From the NCBI GenBank assembly GCA_937885015.1, contig CALAAS010000040.1:5107-69106 (forward strand): 64,000 nt of DNA, written 5' to 3'. The notes below the pieces were generated by a model. It searched no databases. It was given only the letters and a program-made list of their open reading frames with translations, and was not told the origin of the DNA. Positions 41,612-50,067 of this stretch are shown piece by piece. The position numbers and the translations under genes were made by a program. The stretch comes from an uncultured Clostridium sp. Its GTDB lineage: Bacteria > Bacillota > Clostridia > Lachnospirales > Lachnospiraceae. Every line of letters begins with the position of its first letter. Positions within the stretch are counted from its first letter, which is position 1.

Positions 41612-43747
41612 CTACTCCATCTCTTCCTGCTGTTTCTGGATGATCTGGATATTGGCCCGCTCTGTTTCGTTTAATATGCTTTTTGAAAAGTCTTCCGGAG
41701 CCACCGTTCCCTCGTACCAGCTGCAGGAACTGAAATACTGCTGGAGCTCATCGTCCTGAAAGCGACGGCCATGGCGGGCATAGATTTCATTCTTTGCAAT
41801 TCGCAGCTGGCTTCCGGACAGATTGATGACATCCATCCTGGTCAGACGAACCTGGCTGCTGGTGGGAAAAACAAATTCATCCCCATCGTAGCGGGCCGTG
41901 TCTGAAAGGATTCGAAATTGATTTTTCAGGCTTTCCACAGTCCCGGACAGGCGTCGGTACTCTTCGGCCGTCTCCGGATCTTCCGCGTCAAAACAGACGT
42001 CTGTAGGGCGGCTTACCACATAGGCATAGGGGCCGTCGTATCCCCACACCTCATAGTCAGGAAAGTTCACATAGGATGCGTCGTCGAAAACCTGGATCCC
42101 AAATAGAAAGCCATCTCCCATGGACTCCATGGATTTCACTTGGTAATAGGAACGGGAGCCGTTTCCCCGGCTTTCTGCCACCAGTTCCCGGAATTTCTCT
42201 GGAAAAATAAGCTGAAAGTCCGGAGCCTCTCGGCCTCCTGTTGTTACCTCTGTCTCATTGATTCCCGTCTCATCTATTTCCGCCTCGCCGGTTCCGGAGC
42301 TGTTTTCCTCTCCTTTTCTTTCTTCTTCCAAGGACTCGGCCGTTTCAGAAGTTTCCTCCTGCTCCATCCGTTCCAGCTCCTTCTGGTACCAGTCTTCTTT
42401 CCCGTACTTCTCTTCTGCCCATCCGACCACACTTTCCGCGTGAAAAGGCAAAGATGCCCTCGGTTCCTTCCGTATAAAAGGCGAAAGGCCATACAGAAAC
42501 GAACCCAGCAGGCCTGCCGTTCCGTAGATGGCAATCAGTCCCCAGGCAATGAGGGAACACCTTTCGGCTTTGGAAGCTGACCGCATCCGTTTTTCTCCTT
42601 TTTTTCTCCGGAAAAATCCCGCAGCAACCGCACTCGAACCGGCCTCATAGCGACATGGCCCGTATTCCATGGATGCGCGGACATACTGGTTTTCAGGACT
42701 GTAACGCAGCAGCGTTTCTGTGATGGTATCGGCCTTTTCCCGATGGCCCAGTCTTCGTTCCAGTTCCGCTTCCATAAACAACAGCCGGTTTTTCACAGAA
42801 GTATCCCGGCAGGTTTCCAGATACAGTTCCAGAAAAAGGACGGCCCGGGCCACGTCCTCCCGGAGGAGAGCCAGCCGTACTTTCCGCTCCGTTTCTATGA
42901 GGCTGGTTCGTTCCAGGCCTTTCAGCCAGGGGGATGTTCGAAGGATTCCATCCAACCGCTCCCATTCCTCTTTTTCTTCTTTCCAGAGTCCCAGTTCACT
43001 GTCACAGAGCTGGCGCGCCCGGCTGACACAGAGGCGGCGAAAAGCGCTGCCTCCCTTTTCATTGGACAGAAGCGCCAGGGCTTCCCCTGGAAAACCGGCG
43101 CGGAGCAGAAATACACTCCCGCTATACGTCCCATACCAGATTTCTCTGCGGGAACGCCCTCTGGACTCCTGTAACATATACAGGCAGGCTGTTGCCGCTG
43201 TGAGCGGCCTCTGTGCATGTTCTGCAACTGCCATGAATTTTCTATGGGCCAGAATAAATGCCGTACGGCGAAGCAGAAAAAAGCTGACCAGGTAAATGAC
43301 CTGAAATGCCAACCCGGACCGGCAGAAAAAAAGATATACCGACAGAAACAAAACTGCCAGCGATTCATGCTTTACCCGGATTTCCCGGTAACGGCCCCAC
43401 CATTTTTCGCCATCCGAAAGAGCGCCGGACACCGTGTACCCCTGTTCTCCGGCTGTACACCGCGCCATCTTTTCCTGTTTTGAGATGGATTCCCGCTTTG
43501 CCTGCCTTTCCATCTGGGTCAGAAGAAAGCCGACAGTCTCGCGGATCCCTTTCCCGGGATCCACGATCCGGCGCGCCAGCGAAACACCGCCGCAAAGCAG
43601 AAATGGCGCCAGATAGCAAACGGCAGCCGGATCATCTTTCCAGCTGCCATAAAACAGCAGGATTGCCGCTGCCAGTACCAGGCTCCAGGAAAGAAAGAGA
43701 AGAAAATCCCCTTTGGAACACCTCCGTCTGTCTGTTCGCCTCGCCAT
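41612..43747 (-). CDS. YARHG-domain membrane protein
   Basis: The 711-residue protein has two hydrophobic hairpins near the N terminus (FLLFLSWSLVLAAAILLFYG, VLFLSVYLFF) and another at about 390 (LIAWGLIAIYGTAGLLGSFL). A soluble helical region between them resembles TPR-like repeats (LERRLGHREKADTITETLLR). The extracellular C terminus carries an acidic linker and a YARHG domain (AKNEIYARHGRRFQDDELQQYF). YARHG domains are extracellular modules of unknown function in Firmicutes. The ATG at 43747 has AGGAGG five bases upstream. It is followed by a terminator, then loaP, so it is not in the capsule operon. Confidence 0.7.
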   Translation of the reverse strand: MARRTDRRRCSKGDFLLFLSWSLVLAAAILLFYGSWKDDPAAVCYLAPFLLCGGVSLARRIVDPGKGIRETVGFLLTQMERQAKRESISKQEKMARCTAGEQGYTVSGALSDGEKWWGRYREIRVKHESLAVLFLSVYLFFCRSGLAFQVIYLVSFFLLRRTAFILAHRKFMAVAEHAQRPLTAATACLYMLQESRGRSRREIWYGTYSGSVFLLRAGFPGEALALLSNEKGGSAFRRLCVSRARQLCDSELGLWKEEKEEWERLDGILRTSPWLKGLERTSLIETERKVRLALLREDVARAVLFLELYLETCRDTSVKNRLLFMEAELERRLGHREKADTITETLLRYSPENQYVRASMEYGPCRYEAGSSAVAAGFFRRKKGEKRMRSASKAERCSLIAWGLIAIYGTAGLLGSFLYGLSPFIRKEPRASLPFHAESVVGWAEEKYGKEDWYQKELERMEQEETSETAESLEEERKGEENSSGTGEAEIDETGINETEVTTGGREAPDFQLIFPEKFRELVAESRGNGSRSYYQVKSMESMGDGFLFGIQVFDDASYVNFPDYEVWGYDGPYAYVVSRPTDVCFDAEDPETAEEYRRLSGTVESLKNQFRILSDTARYDGDEFVFPTSSQVRLTRMDVINLSGSQLRIAKNEIYARHGRRFQDDELQQYFSSCSWYEGTVAPEDFSKSILNETERANIQIIQKQQEEME

Positions 43748-43785
43748 TTCCGCCTCCTGTCTTTCCAAACACAAAACCAGTCCTC

Positions 43786-44469
43786 TTACGCTTCGTCTTC
43801 TTCCTTCTTTACGATATTTCCGGCTCCCTTATAGATGGAATTTCCATCCACACAGCCACGGACACTGGAAAGCGGATATACATTGGTGTCACGGCCGATG
43901 ACCGTTCCCGGATTCAGGACGGAATTGCAGCCAACCTCCACCCGGTCGCCCAGAAGAGCGCCGATCTTTTTGCGTCCAGACTCAATCTCCCCGTCTTCTG
44001 CGTGGATCCGGATCAGCTTTTTGTCGGATTTCACATTGGAGGTAATGGAACCGGCCCCCATATGGGCCTTGTATCCCAGAATGGAATCTCCCACATAATT
44101 ATAATGGGGAACCTGCACGTTATCGAACAGGATGACATTTTTAAGCTCTGTGGAGTTTCCCACCACGGCGTTTTCTCCGATCAGCGCGCTGCCGCGGATG
44201 AAGGCGCACTGGCGAACCTCCGCCCCCTTTCCCACGATAACGGGGCCGTTTAAGTAGGCGCTGTCAAAAACCTTTGCCTCCCGGTGAACCCAGATATCCT
44301 CGCCGCGCTTTTCATACTCCTCCGGATCCAGGGTATTTCCCAGATCCCGGATGAAGTCACTGATTCCGGCCAGCGCCTCCCAGGGATACGTAAACTGTGC
44401 CAGGTACTGTCCAGCCAGTGTGTGGGTAAGATCAAAAAGCTCCTGTATCTGTAACTGATTTTTTTTCAT
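43786..44469 (-). CDS. Left-handed beta-helix nucleotidyltransferase-like protein
   Basis: The 227-residue protein matches a clostridial family often labelled UDP-N-acetylglucosamine pyrophosphorylase. The N-terminal 60 residues are helical (LFDLTHTLAGQYLAQF); the rest is a hexapeptide beta-helix similar to the GlmU C domain (GPVIVGKGAEVRQCAFIRGS, GDSILGYKAHMGAGSIT, VGCNSVLNPGTVIG). The GlmU pyrophosphorylase motif is missing, so an acetyltransferase-like or sugar-phosphate role is more likely than UTP transfer. GGGGTAATACC precedes the ATG. It starts divergently from the LysO-like gene. Confidence 0.7.
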   Translation of the reverse strand: MKKNQLQIQELFDLTHTLAGQYLAQFTYPWEALAGISDFIRDLGNTLDPEEYEKRGEDIWVHREAKVFDSAYLNGPVIVGKGAEVRQCAFIRGSALIGENAVVGNSTELKNVILFDNVQVPHYNYVGDSILGYKAHMGAGSITSNVKSDKKLIRIHAEDGEIESGRKKIGALLGDRVEVGCNSVLNPGTVIGRDTNVYPLSSVRGCVDGNSIYKGAGNIVKKEEDEA

Positions 44470-44542
44470 GGTATTACCCCTTTTCTTCTTTCTTTTTTTC
44501 GTTTTTCATCTTACCACAACCGGCCCCCATGCGCAATGGGGA

Positions 44543-44571
44543 TGGACGTCTTTCCCTTTTCATGGTATGAT
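44543..44571 (+). promoter_or_regulatory. Extended -10 promoter of the lysO-like gene
   Basis: TGGACG and TATGAT are 17 bases apart, and TGG precedes the -10 box. The -10 ends 39 bases before the ATG at 44611. Confidence 0.5.
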
Positions 44572-44610
44572 AGGTTCAGTTTGCTGTACAATGGGAGGGT
44601 TTTATTTATT

Positions 44611-45573
44611 ATGGCAATTTTAGTGATTATGTGCGTTGGAATGGCGGCTGGAAGCCGCCTGATTCCCCGCAGCAATAAAGTACTGAATGAACGGTTTCAG
44701 CTGATCTGCACGCTGACTCTGATTTTTTCCATGGGGGTAAATCTGGGAAGCCGGGATGATTTTTTATCCGATCTTCTTTCCCTGGGATTCCAGAGCTTCC
44801 TGTTCTGCATGATTCCCACTGTTTTTTCCGTCTGGCTGGTCTATTACCTGGCCAAATGGTTTCTGAACCGCCGGGAGACCGCAGAATCCATTTCCGTACA
44901 GGCGGCCGGAGCCTCCTCTTCTTTTTCAGACCATTCAGAGAAATCCGAAACAGCCGGGGAAAGCGGCGGGGACTACATGGTTTTCTATGCCCTCTGTGCT
45001 CTGATTCTCGGCATTTGTGCCGGCATGTTTAAACCGGATGGCCGTTTTCTGATCGCCCTGACCTCCAATACCGGACTTCTGCTCTCCCTTCTGATGTTTT
45101 CCGTGGGGATCAGTATCGGTTTTCAGAAGGGCGTCTTTTCCAAAATCCGCCAGTATCACGTGAAAATCCTGGTAATTCCGCTGGGTATCGTCGTCGCCTC
45201 CCTGATTGGCGGAATCGTCTGTGGCCTTTTGATGGGATATCCCCTCCATGAGAGCGCATCCGTAGCCAGCGGCCTTGGATGGTACAGCCTGGCCGGTGTC
45301 GCCATCGGCAATCTGGCCGGTGCAAAACTGGGAAGTATTGCATTTTTGAGCAACCTGATGCGGGAAATCATTTCTTTTTTCCTGATCCCCTATCTGGCCC
45401 GTCGGTTTGGAAAATATGCCTGTATTGCCCCCGCCGGAGCCACCAGCGAGGACACCACGCTGCCCATGCTGATCAAGTATACCGATGAGGAGACGGTAGT
45501 TCTCTCTGTCATCAATGGCATTGTCTGCTCTGCCTTTGTTCCGGTCCTGATCTCCATGTGCTACAGTTTCTGA
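44611..45573 (+). CDS. LysO-family (DUF340) membrane exporter
   Basis: The 320-residue membrane protein matches the LysO (YbjE) family: ILVIMCVGMAAGSRLIPR, TLIFSMGVNLGSRDDF, YALCALILGICAGMF and GLGWYSLAGVAIGNLAG. The E. coli member exports L-lysine and its toxic analogue. About eight to ten membrane segments are apparent. The ATG at 44611 has GGGAGGGT eleven bases upstream; 25 further codons are open but hydrophilic and unsupported. It converges on topB with only 2 bp between stop codons and no terminator seen. Confidence 0.85.
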   Translation: MAILVIMCVGMAAGSRLIPRSNKVLNERFQLICTLTLIFSMGVNLGSRDDFLSDLLSLGFQSFLFCMIPTVFSVWLVYYLAKWFLNRRETAESISVQAAGASSSFSDHSEKSETAGESGGDYMVFYALCALILGICAGMFKPDGRFLIALTSNTGLLLSLLMFSVGISIGFQKGVFSKIRQYHVKILVIPLGIVVASLIGGIVCGLLMGYPLHESASVASGLGWYSLAGVAIGNLAGAKLGSIAFLSNLMREIISFFLIPYLARRFGKYACIAPAGATSEDTTLPMLIKYTDEETVVLSVINGIVCSAFVPVLISMCYSF

Positions 45574-45575
45574 TT

Positions 45576-47615
45576 TCAATGCTTTTTCCTGTCTGAATTT
45601 TCGCCCGACTGAGCGGGAACGGTTGCTTTATTGTTATAACAGGCCACAACTGCGTCGAAGGCCGGGCGCAGGCCGGCCTGGCTGGCCACATGGACGGCAT
45701 TGTAGGTCCGCCCGGCCACAAACCGTTCTAATTTCTGCATATATTCTTCCGGCGTGATCGTCCCTTCTGCCACGTAAGTCAGTCCCTTCTCCCAGCTGGC
45801 CGTCAGCTCCGGGTTTAAAAGCTGCTTCATGGAAAGATATACCACCTCATAAATCAGTTCTCCCAGAAGGGTTGGGGTAATAATCTGAGTTTTGGAATTC
45901 AAAGCCAGATACTGGATGGAGCAGAGCTTCTTTAAAATCTCCGCCCTTGTCGCACTGGTCCCAATCCCGCTTCCCTTAATCTGGGCCCGCAGTTCTTCAT
46001 CTTCAATCAGCTGGCCTGCGTTTTCCATGGCCAGAATCATGGATCCGGAGGAGTACCGTTTCGGCGGCGAGGTTTCTCCCTCCTTGATCTGCAGCTTCTT
46101 CAGCGGGATCTTCATCCCTTTCTTCAGACTTTCCAGCATACTGATAAACTCCGGATGGGAGGAATCAATGACGTCCTCCTGCCCCTTTTTCTTCCCCGGA
46201 ACCTCTGCCACCTTCAGATATCCCGGTTCCTTCAGCACCTTAAAGCTGGCAAAAAAATGCTCTCCTTTTACGCCCATTTCCAGAGAAAATTTCCGGTAAA
46301 CGGCAGCCGGATAAAAAATGCTCAGAAACCGGCGGACAATGACCTGATAAATCTTCTGGTTTAGTTCCGACACGCTTCGCAGAGTCCCCAGTCCCTGACC
46401 TGTAGGAATGATGGCATAGTGATCTGTGATCTGCTTGTCATTGACATACCTGCTCTTCCCGATCCCCCGGAACGTCCCCATGGAAAGTACCTCCCCCGCA
46501 AATTCAGCCAGCGGTTCATAATGGGTCAGACCGGACAGATTCTTCTGTATCTCCCTGGCCACTGCAGTGGACAGAACTCTGGCATCCGTACGGGGGTAGG
46601 TGACCAGCTTACGCTCATAGAGCTCCTGCACCGCTTTCAGCGTCTGGTCGGGACTGATCTTAAACATCTTGGAGCAGTCATTTTGAAGCTCCGCCAGGTT
46701 ATAAAGCAGAGGAGGATTTTTTGTCTCTTTCTTCTTTTCGATGGAAAGAAGCTCCGCATCCGGTTCCGGCTGCGGATCCTGCAGCCCCCCAATCAGAGCC
46801 TTTGCATCCTTTCTCTCTTTAAATCCGTTTTCCTTATACAGGCAGGGAGTTCCGTAATAGCGGCTGCCTTCCACGGCCTTCCATTCTCCGTCCAGAGAAA
46901 TCCCCTGAGGAGAGAAGGTTCCAATGACCCGGTAAAAAGGCGTCTTCACAAAATCGCGGATCTCCCGCTCCCGGCGTACCACCATTCCAAGAACGCAGGT
47001 CATAACCCGTCCCACAGAGATGACTGTCCGGTTGGACCGCATATAACCGGACACAGCCGGACCGTATTTCAAGGTCAGAGCCCTGGAAAAATTGATGCCC
47101 ATCAGATAATCTTCCTTGGCCCGCAGATAAGCAGAATCCGCCAGATGGTCGTACTCGGCCAGATCTTTTGCCTCCCGGATTCCCCGCTGGATCTCTTCCT
47201 CTGTCTGGGAGTCTATCCAGACCCGCTTCTGTATTTTTCCCGTTACTCCGGCCATCTGGGCCACCAGGCGGTATATATATTCTCCCTCCCGCCCGGAGTC
47301 GGTACACACATAGATGGTGTCCACGTCGCTGCGGTTCAGAAGGCCGCTTACGATGGTAAACTGCTTTTTCACACTGTCGATTACCTGGTATTTAAACTCC
47401 TTCGGCAGAAAGGGAAGCGTCTGCAGGCTCCAGCGCTTATATTTCATATCATAAGCCTCCGGATAACTCATGGTAACCAGATGGCCGACACACCAGGTCA
47501 CAATTGCCGTATCCGACTCAATATAACCGTCACCGTTTCGCCCGGTTACCTGAAGCGCTGCGGCAAATTCCCTTGCCACGCTGGGTTTTTCTGCTATATA
47601 TAATGCTTTTGCCAT
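45576..47615 (-). CDS. topB: DNA topoisomerase III (type IA)
   Basis: The 679-residue protein is a full type IA topoisomerase. The Toprim domain is at the N terminus (ALYIAEKPSVAREFA, CTDSGREGEYIYRL). The catalytic tyrosine lies in KLVTYPRTDARVLS. SVGRVMTCVLGMVVRRE and GSGIGTSATRAEIL are further family motifs. There is no C-terminal zinc-ribbon, which is normal for TopB. It removes single-strand crossings and helps resolve recombination or replication intermediates. Topoisomerase III copies are often on mobile elements, but no conjugation genes adjoin this one. Confidence 0.92.
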   Translation of the reverse strand: MAKALYIAEKPSVAREFAAALQVTGRNGDGYIESDTAIVTWCVGHLVTMSYPEAYDMKYKRWSLQTLPFLPKEFKYQVIDSVKKQFTIVSGLLNRSDVDTIYVCTDSGREGEYIYRLVAQMAGVTGKIQKRVWIDSQTEEEIQRGIREAKDLAEYDHLADSAYLRAKEDYLMGINFSRALTLKYGPAVSGYMRSNRTVISVGRVMTCVLGMVVRREREIRDFVKTPFYRVIGTFSPQGISLDGEWKAVEGSRYYGTPCLYKENGFKERKDAKALIGGLQDPQPEPDAELLSIEKKKETKNPPLLYNLAELQNDCSKMFKISPDQTLKAVQELYERKLVTYPRTDARVLSTAVAREIQKNLSGLTHYEPLAEFAGEVLSMGTFRGIGKSRYVNDKQITDHYAIIPTGQGLGTLRSVSELNQKIYQVIVRRFLSIFYPAAVYRKFSLEMGVKGEHFFASFKVLKEPGYLKVAEVPGKKKGQEDVIDSSHPEFISMLESLKKGMKIPLKKLQIKEGETSPPKRYSSGSMILAMENAGQLIEDEELRAQIKGSGIGTSATRAEILKKLCSIQYLALNSKTQIITPTLLGELIYEVVYLSMKQLLNPELTASWEKGLTYVAEGTITPEEYMQKLERFVAGRTYNAVHVASQAGLRPAFDAVVACYNNKATVPAQSGENSDRKKH

Positions 47616-47671
47616 TCCACTCCTGCTTTCTTTTTCTTTCTCCCTGTCATCTCTGTAAGCCAGTCTGCCTC

Positions 47672-47748
47672 ATAAGACAGGAAAAGGCATTCCGGGAACA
47701 CATCCGCAGCGCGGAGGTCACAAAATGCCTTTTTGCCCTGTCGTCTTA
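47672..47748 (-). terminator. Long stem-loop terminator overlapping the galM stop
   Basis: AAAAGGCATT (47682-47691) pairs with AATGCCTTTT (47724-47733). An outer helix ATAAGACAGG with CCTGTCGTCTTAT extends the stem into the stop codon of galM. On the minus strand the second arm ends in TTTT. It separates galM from topB. Confidence 0.65.
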
Positions 47749-48795
47749 TCTCACAAGGAACTTATAAATCGTCACACTGTCGTAGGTTTCGCCTTTCTTT
47801 AAAACCGGAGACGGGAACTGCGGCATATTGACGGCATTGGGGTAATACTGGGTCTCAAAACAGTACCCCTCCCGACGTCCGTACAGCACCCCGTCTTTTC
47901 CCGGAATCACCGAGGAAAGGCCATTTCCCGTATAGAACTGCATTCCAGGAAGATCCGTATAAACCTCCATCATACGCCCGCTGGCCTCATCCCAGGCCTT
48001 GGCAGAAAGTCCGAACACCCCCGGTTCATGATTCAGAACCCAGTTGTGATCATAGCCGCCGGCAAAATTCAGCTGATCGTAATCTGCATCAATCTCCTGC
48101 CGGATAGGTTTCATCTGTCTGAAATCCATCGGCGTTCCGGTTACATCCCTCAGTTCCCCGGTGGGGATGGACTCAGCGTCTGCAGCCGTGATCACATCGC
48201 TGTCCAAAAATACCTTCTGATCCATGGCAGGGCCGCTTCCGTGGCCAGCCAGGTTAAAATAGGCGTGGTTGGTCAGGTTCATGACCGTGTCCTGATCACA
48301 GGAAGCTTCATAATGAATTTCCAGTTCGTTCTCATCGGTCAGCGTGTAGGTCACACAGATGGATGCATTTCCCGGGTATCCCTGGTCGCCGTCCGGACTT
48401 TCCAGGGAGAACGATACGGAATTCCCCTCTTCCGAATAGTCGGCCTTCCAGATCCGATCCCGGTAAAAATCTGTACCGCTGTGCAGGTTATTCCGGCCAT
48501 TGTTGGCCTCCAGACGGTATGTTTTTCCGTTCAGTGCAAAAGACGCGCCCGCAATCCGGTTGGCGCTCCGACCCACAATCTCGCCCAGGTGGCCTCCGTT
48601 TTCCCGGTACGCCCGCACTGTATCATATCCAAGGAGGACATCCCCCATCTTTCCGCTCCGATCCGGTACAATCATAGAGGTCCAGATGGCCCCCATATCC
48701 AGAAAGGACGCGGATACACCATTATGATTTTTCAGCGTATACTGGAACACCTCTGTCTGGCTGTCCAGCATGCCAAAACTCGTTTTTATTACCAT
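47746..48795 (-). CDS. galM: Aldose 1-epimerase (mutarotase)
   Basis: The 349-residue enzyme interconverts alpha and beta anomers of aldoses. YDTVRAYRENGGHLGEIVGRSANRIAG in short pieces, YRLEANNGRNNLHSG, TNHAYFNLAGHG with the catalytic His, and the late QYYPNAVNMPQFPSP are all characteristic. Catalytic Glu is in CFETQYYPN. The N-terminal half is normal and the length typical. It may serve galactose or glucose uptake. It ends on a long terminator that includes its stop codon. Confidence 0.92.
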   Translation of the reverse strand: MVIKTSFGMLDSQTEVFQYTLKNHNGVSASFLDMGAIWTSMIVPDRSGKMGDVLLGYDTVRAYRENGGHLGEIVGRSANRIAGASFALNGKTYRLEANNGRNNLHSGTDFYRDRIWKADYSEEGNSVSFSLESPDGDQGYPGNASICVTYTLTDENELEIHYEASCDQDTVMNLTNHAYFNLAGHGSGPAMDQKVFLDSDVITAADAESIPTGELRDVTGTPMDFRQMKPIRQEIDADYDQLNFAGGYDHNWVLNHEPGVFGLSAKAWDEASGRMMEVYTDLPGMQFYTGNGLSSVIPGKDGVLYGRREGYCFETQYYPNAVNMPQFPSPVLKKGETYDSVTIYKFLVR

Positions 48796-48826
48796 GACAA
48801 ACTCTCTCCGATCTGCCGGTTATTGC

Positions 48827-49918
48827 CTATTTTGCTGAAATATACCCCTGAGCCGTCAAAAGCTCTGCGCAGAGTACGGCGCCGCCTGCAGCGCCCCGCA
48901 GCGTGTTGTGGGAAAGGCCCACGAACTTCCAGTCGTATACGGTGTCCTCTCTCAGACGGCCAACGGAAACGCCCATACCCTTTTCAAAATTCACATCCAG
49001 CTTTACCTGGGGGCGGTTGTCCTCCTCCAGATACTGGATGAACTGCTTCGGCGCACTGGGAAGCTCCAGCTCCTGGGGAAGTCCCTTAAAGGATCTGAGC
49101 TTTTCGATCAGCTGCTCCTTGGTGGGTTTCTTTCTGAATTTAACGAATACGGCTGCCGTATGGCCATCCAGAACGGGTACGCGGATACACTGGCAGGTAA
49201 TAACCGGCTCCTCTGCCTTTACGATTACCCCGTCCTTGATCTCGCCCCAGAGGCGCAGCGGCTCCTGCTCGCTCTTCTCTTCCTCGCCGCCAATATAGGG
49301 AATGATATTTTCCACCATCTCCGGCCAGTCTTTAAAGGTCTTTCCGGCTCCGGAAATAGCCTGGTACGTGGTGGCGATTACTTCGTAGGGTTCGAACTCC
49401 TTCCAGGCCGTCAGAACCGGCGCGTAGCTCTGGATGGAGCAGTTGGGTTTTACAGCCACAAAGCCTCGTTTCGTCCCAAGACGTTTTTTCTGGAATTCAA
49501 TTACTTTGAAGTGCTCGGGGTTAATCTCCGGAACCACCATGGGAACGTCCGGAGTCCAGCGGTGCGCGCTGTTGTTGGAAACCACCGGGGTTTCCGTTTT
49601 TGCGTAAGCGTCCTCAATGGCGCGGATTTCTTCCTTGGTCATATCTACGGCGCTGAATACAAAGTCAACCTCTGACGCGACCTTCTCCACCTCATTGACA
49701 TTCATAACCACCAGGTTCTTTACGTTTTCCGGCATCGGCGTCTGCATCTTCCAGCGGCCGCCCACCGCCTCCTCATAAGTCTTTCCGGCAGAACGCGGAC
49801 TGGCTGCCACAGCCACAATCTCAAACCAGGGGTGATCGGCCAACAGCGTCACAAAACGCTGCCCTACCATGCCAGTTGCACCCAAAACGCCTACTCGTAA
49901 TTTCTTTTCCATATTCAT
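48827..49918 (-). CDS. asd: Aspartate-semialdehyde dehydrogenase
   Basis: The 363-residue enzyme reduces aspartyl phosphate to aspartate semialdehyde for lysine, threonine, methionine and diaminopimelate synthesis. VGVLGATGMVGQRFVTLL is the NADP site; the catalytic Cys lies in VAVKPNCSIQSYAP and VPVLDGHTAAVFV carries the His. NNSAHRWTPDVPMVVPEIN is typical of the archaeal/fungal-like subgroup. The ATG at 49918 has AGGAG seven bases upstream; an ATG 15 bases earlier is less well spaced. No lysine riboswitch is evident in the 149-bp gap upstream. Confidence 0.93.
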   Translation of the reverse strand: MNMEKKLRVGVLGATGMVGQRFVTLLADHPWFEIVAVAASPRSAGKTYEEAVGGRWKMQTPMPENVKNLVVMNVNEVEKVASEVDFVFSAVDMTKEEIRAIEDAYAKTETPVVSNNSAHRWTPDVPMVVPEINPEHFKVIEFQKKRLGTKRGFVAVKPNCSIQSYAPVLTAWKEFEPYEVIATTYQAISGAGKTFKDWPEMVENIIPYIGGEEEKSEQEPLRLWGEIKDGVIVKAEEPVITCQCIRVPVLDGHTAAVFVKFRKKPTKEQLIEKLRSFKGLPQELELPSAPKQFIQYLEEDNRPQVKLDVNFEKGMGVSVGRLREDTVYDWKFVGLSHNTLRGAAGGAVLCAELLTAQGYISAK

Positions 49919-50067
49919 CGTCTTTCTCCTCATTTCTTCCCGCCAGGCTGTACGTCGGCTGATTTGGCAGCGGCAGCCGCCCTCCCGGCTGCCGCGATTC
50001 CTGTCTATCCTATACCAAATCGCCTAAAAAATCAATATTTTTCCGCAAGAAAAATACATTTGTCTTT

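Noticed and set aside
45576..47615. TopB as a marker of an integrative conjugative element
   Set aside because: No relaxase, T4SS, integrase or att-like repeats are seen in the neighbouring genes, which are housekeeping.
48827..50067. Lysine riboswitch upstream of asd
   Set aside because: The 149-bp gap lacks the long multi-helix structure of an L-box and shows no terminator-like hairpin with T run.
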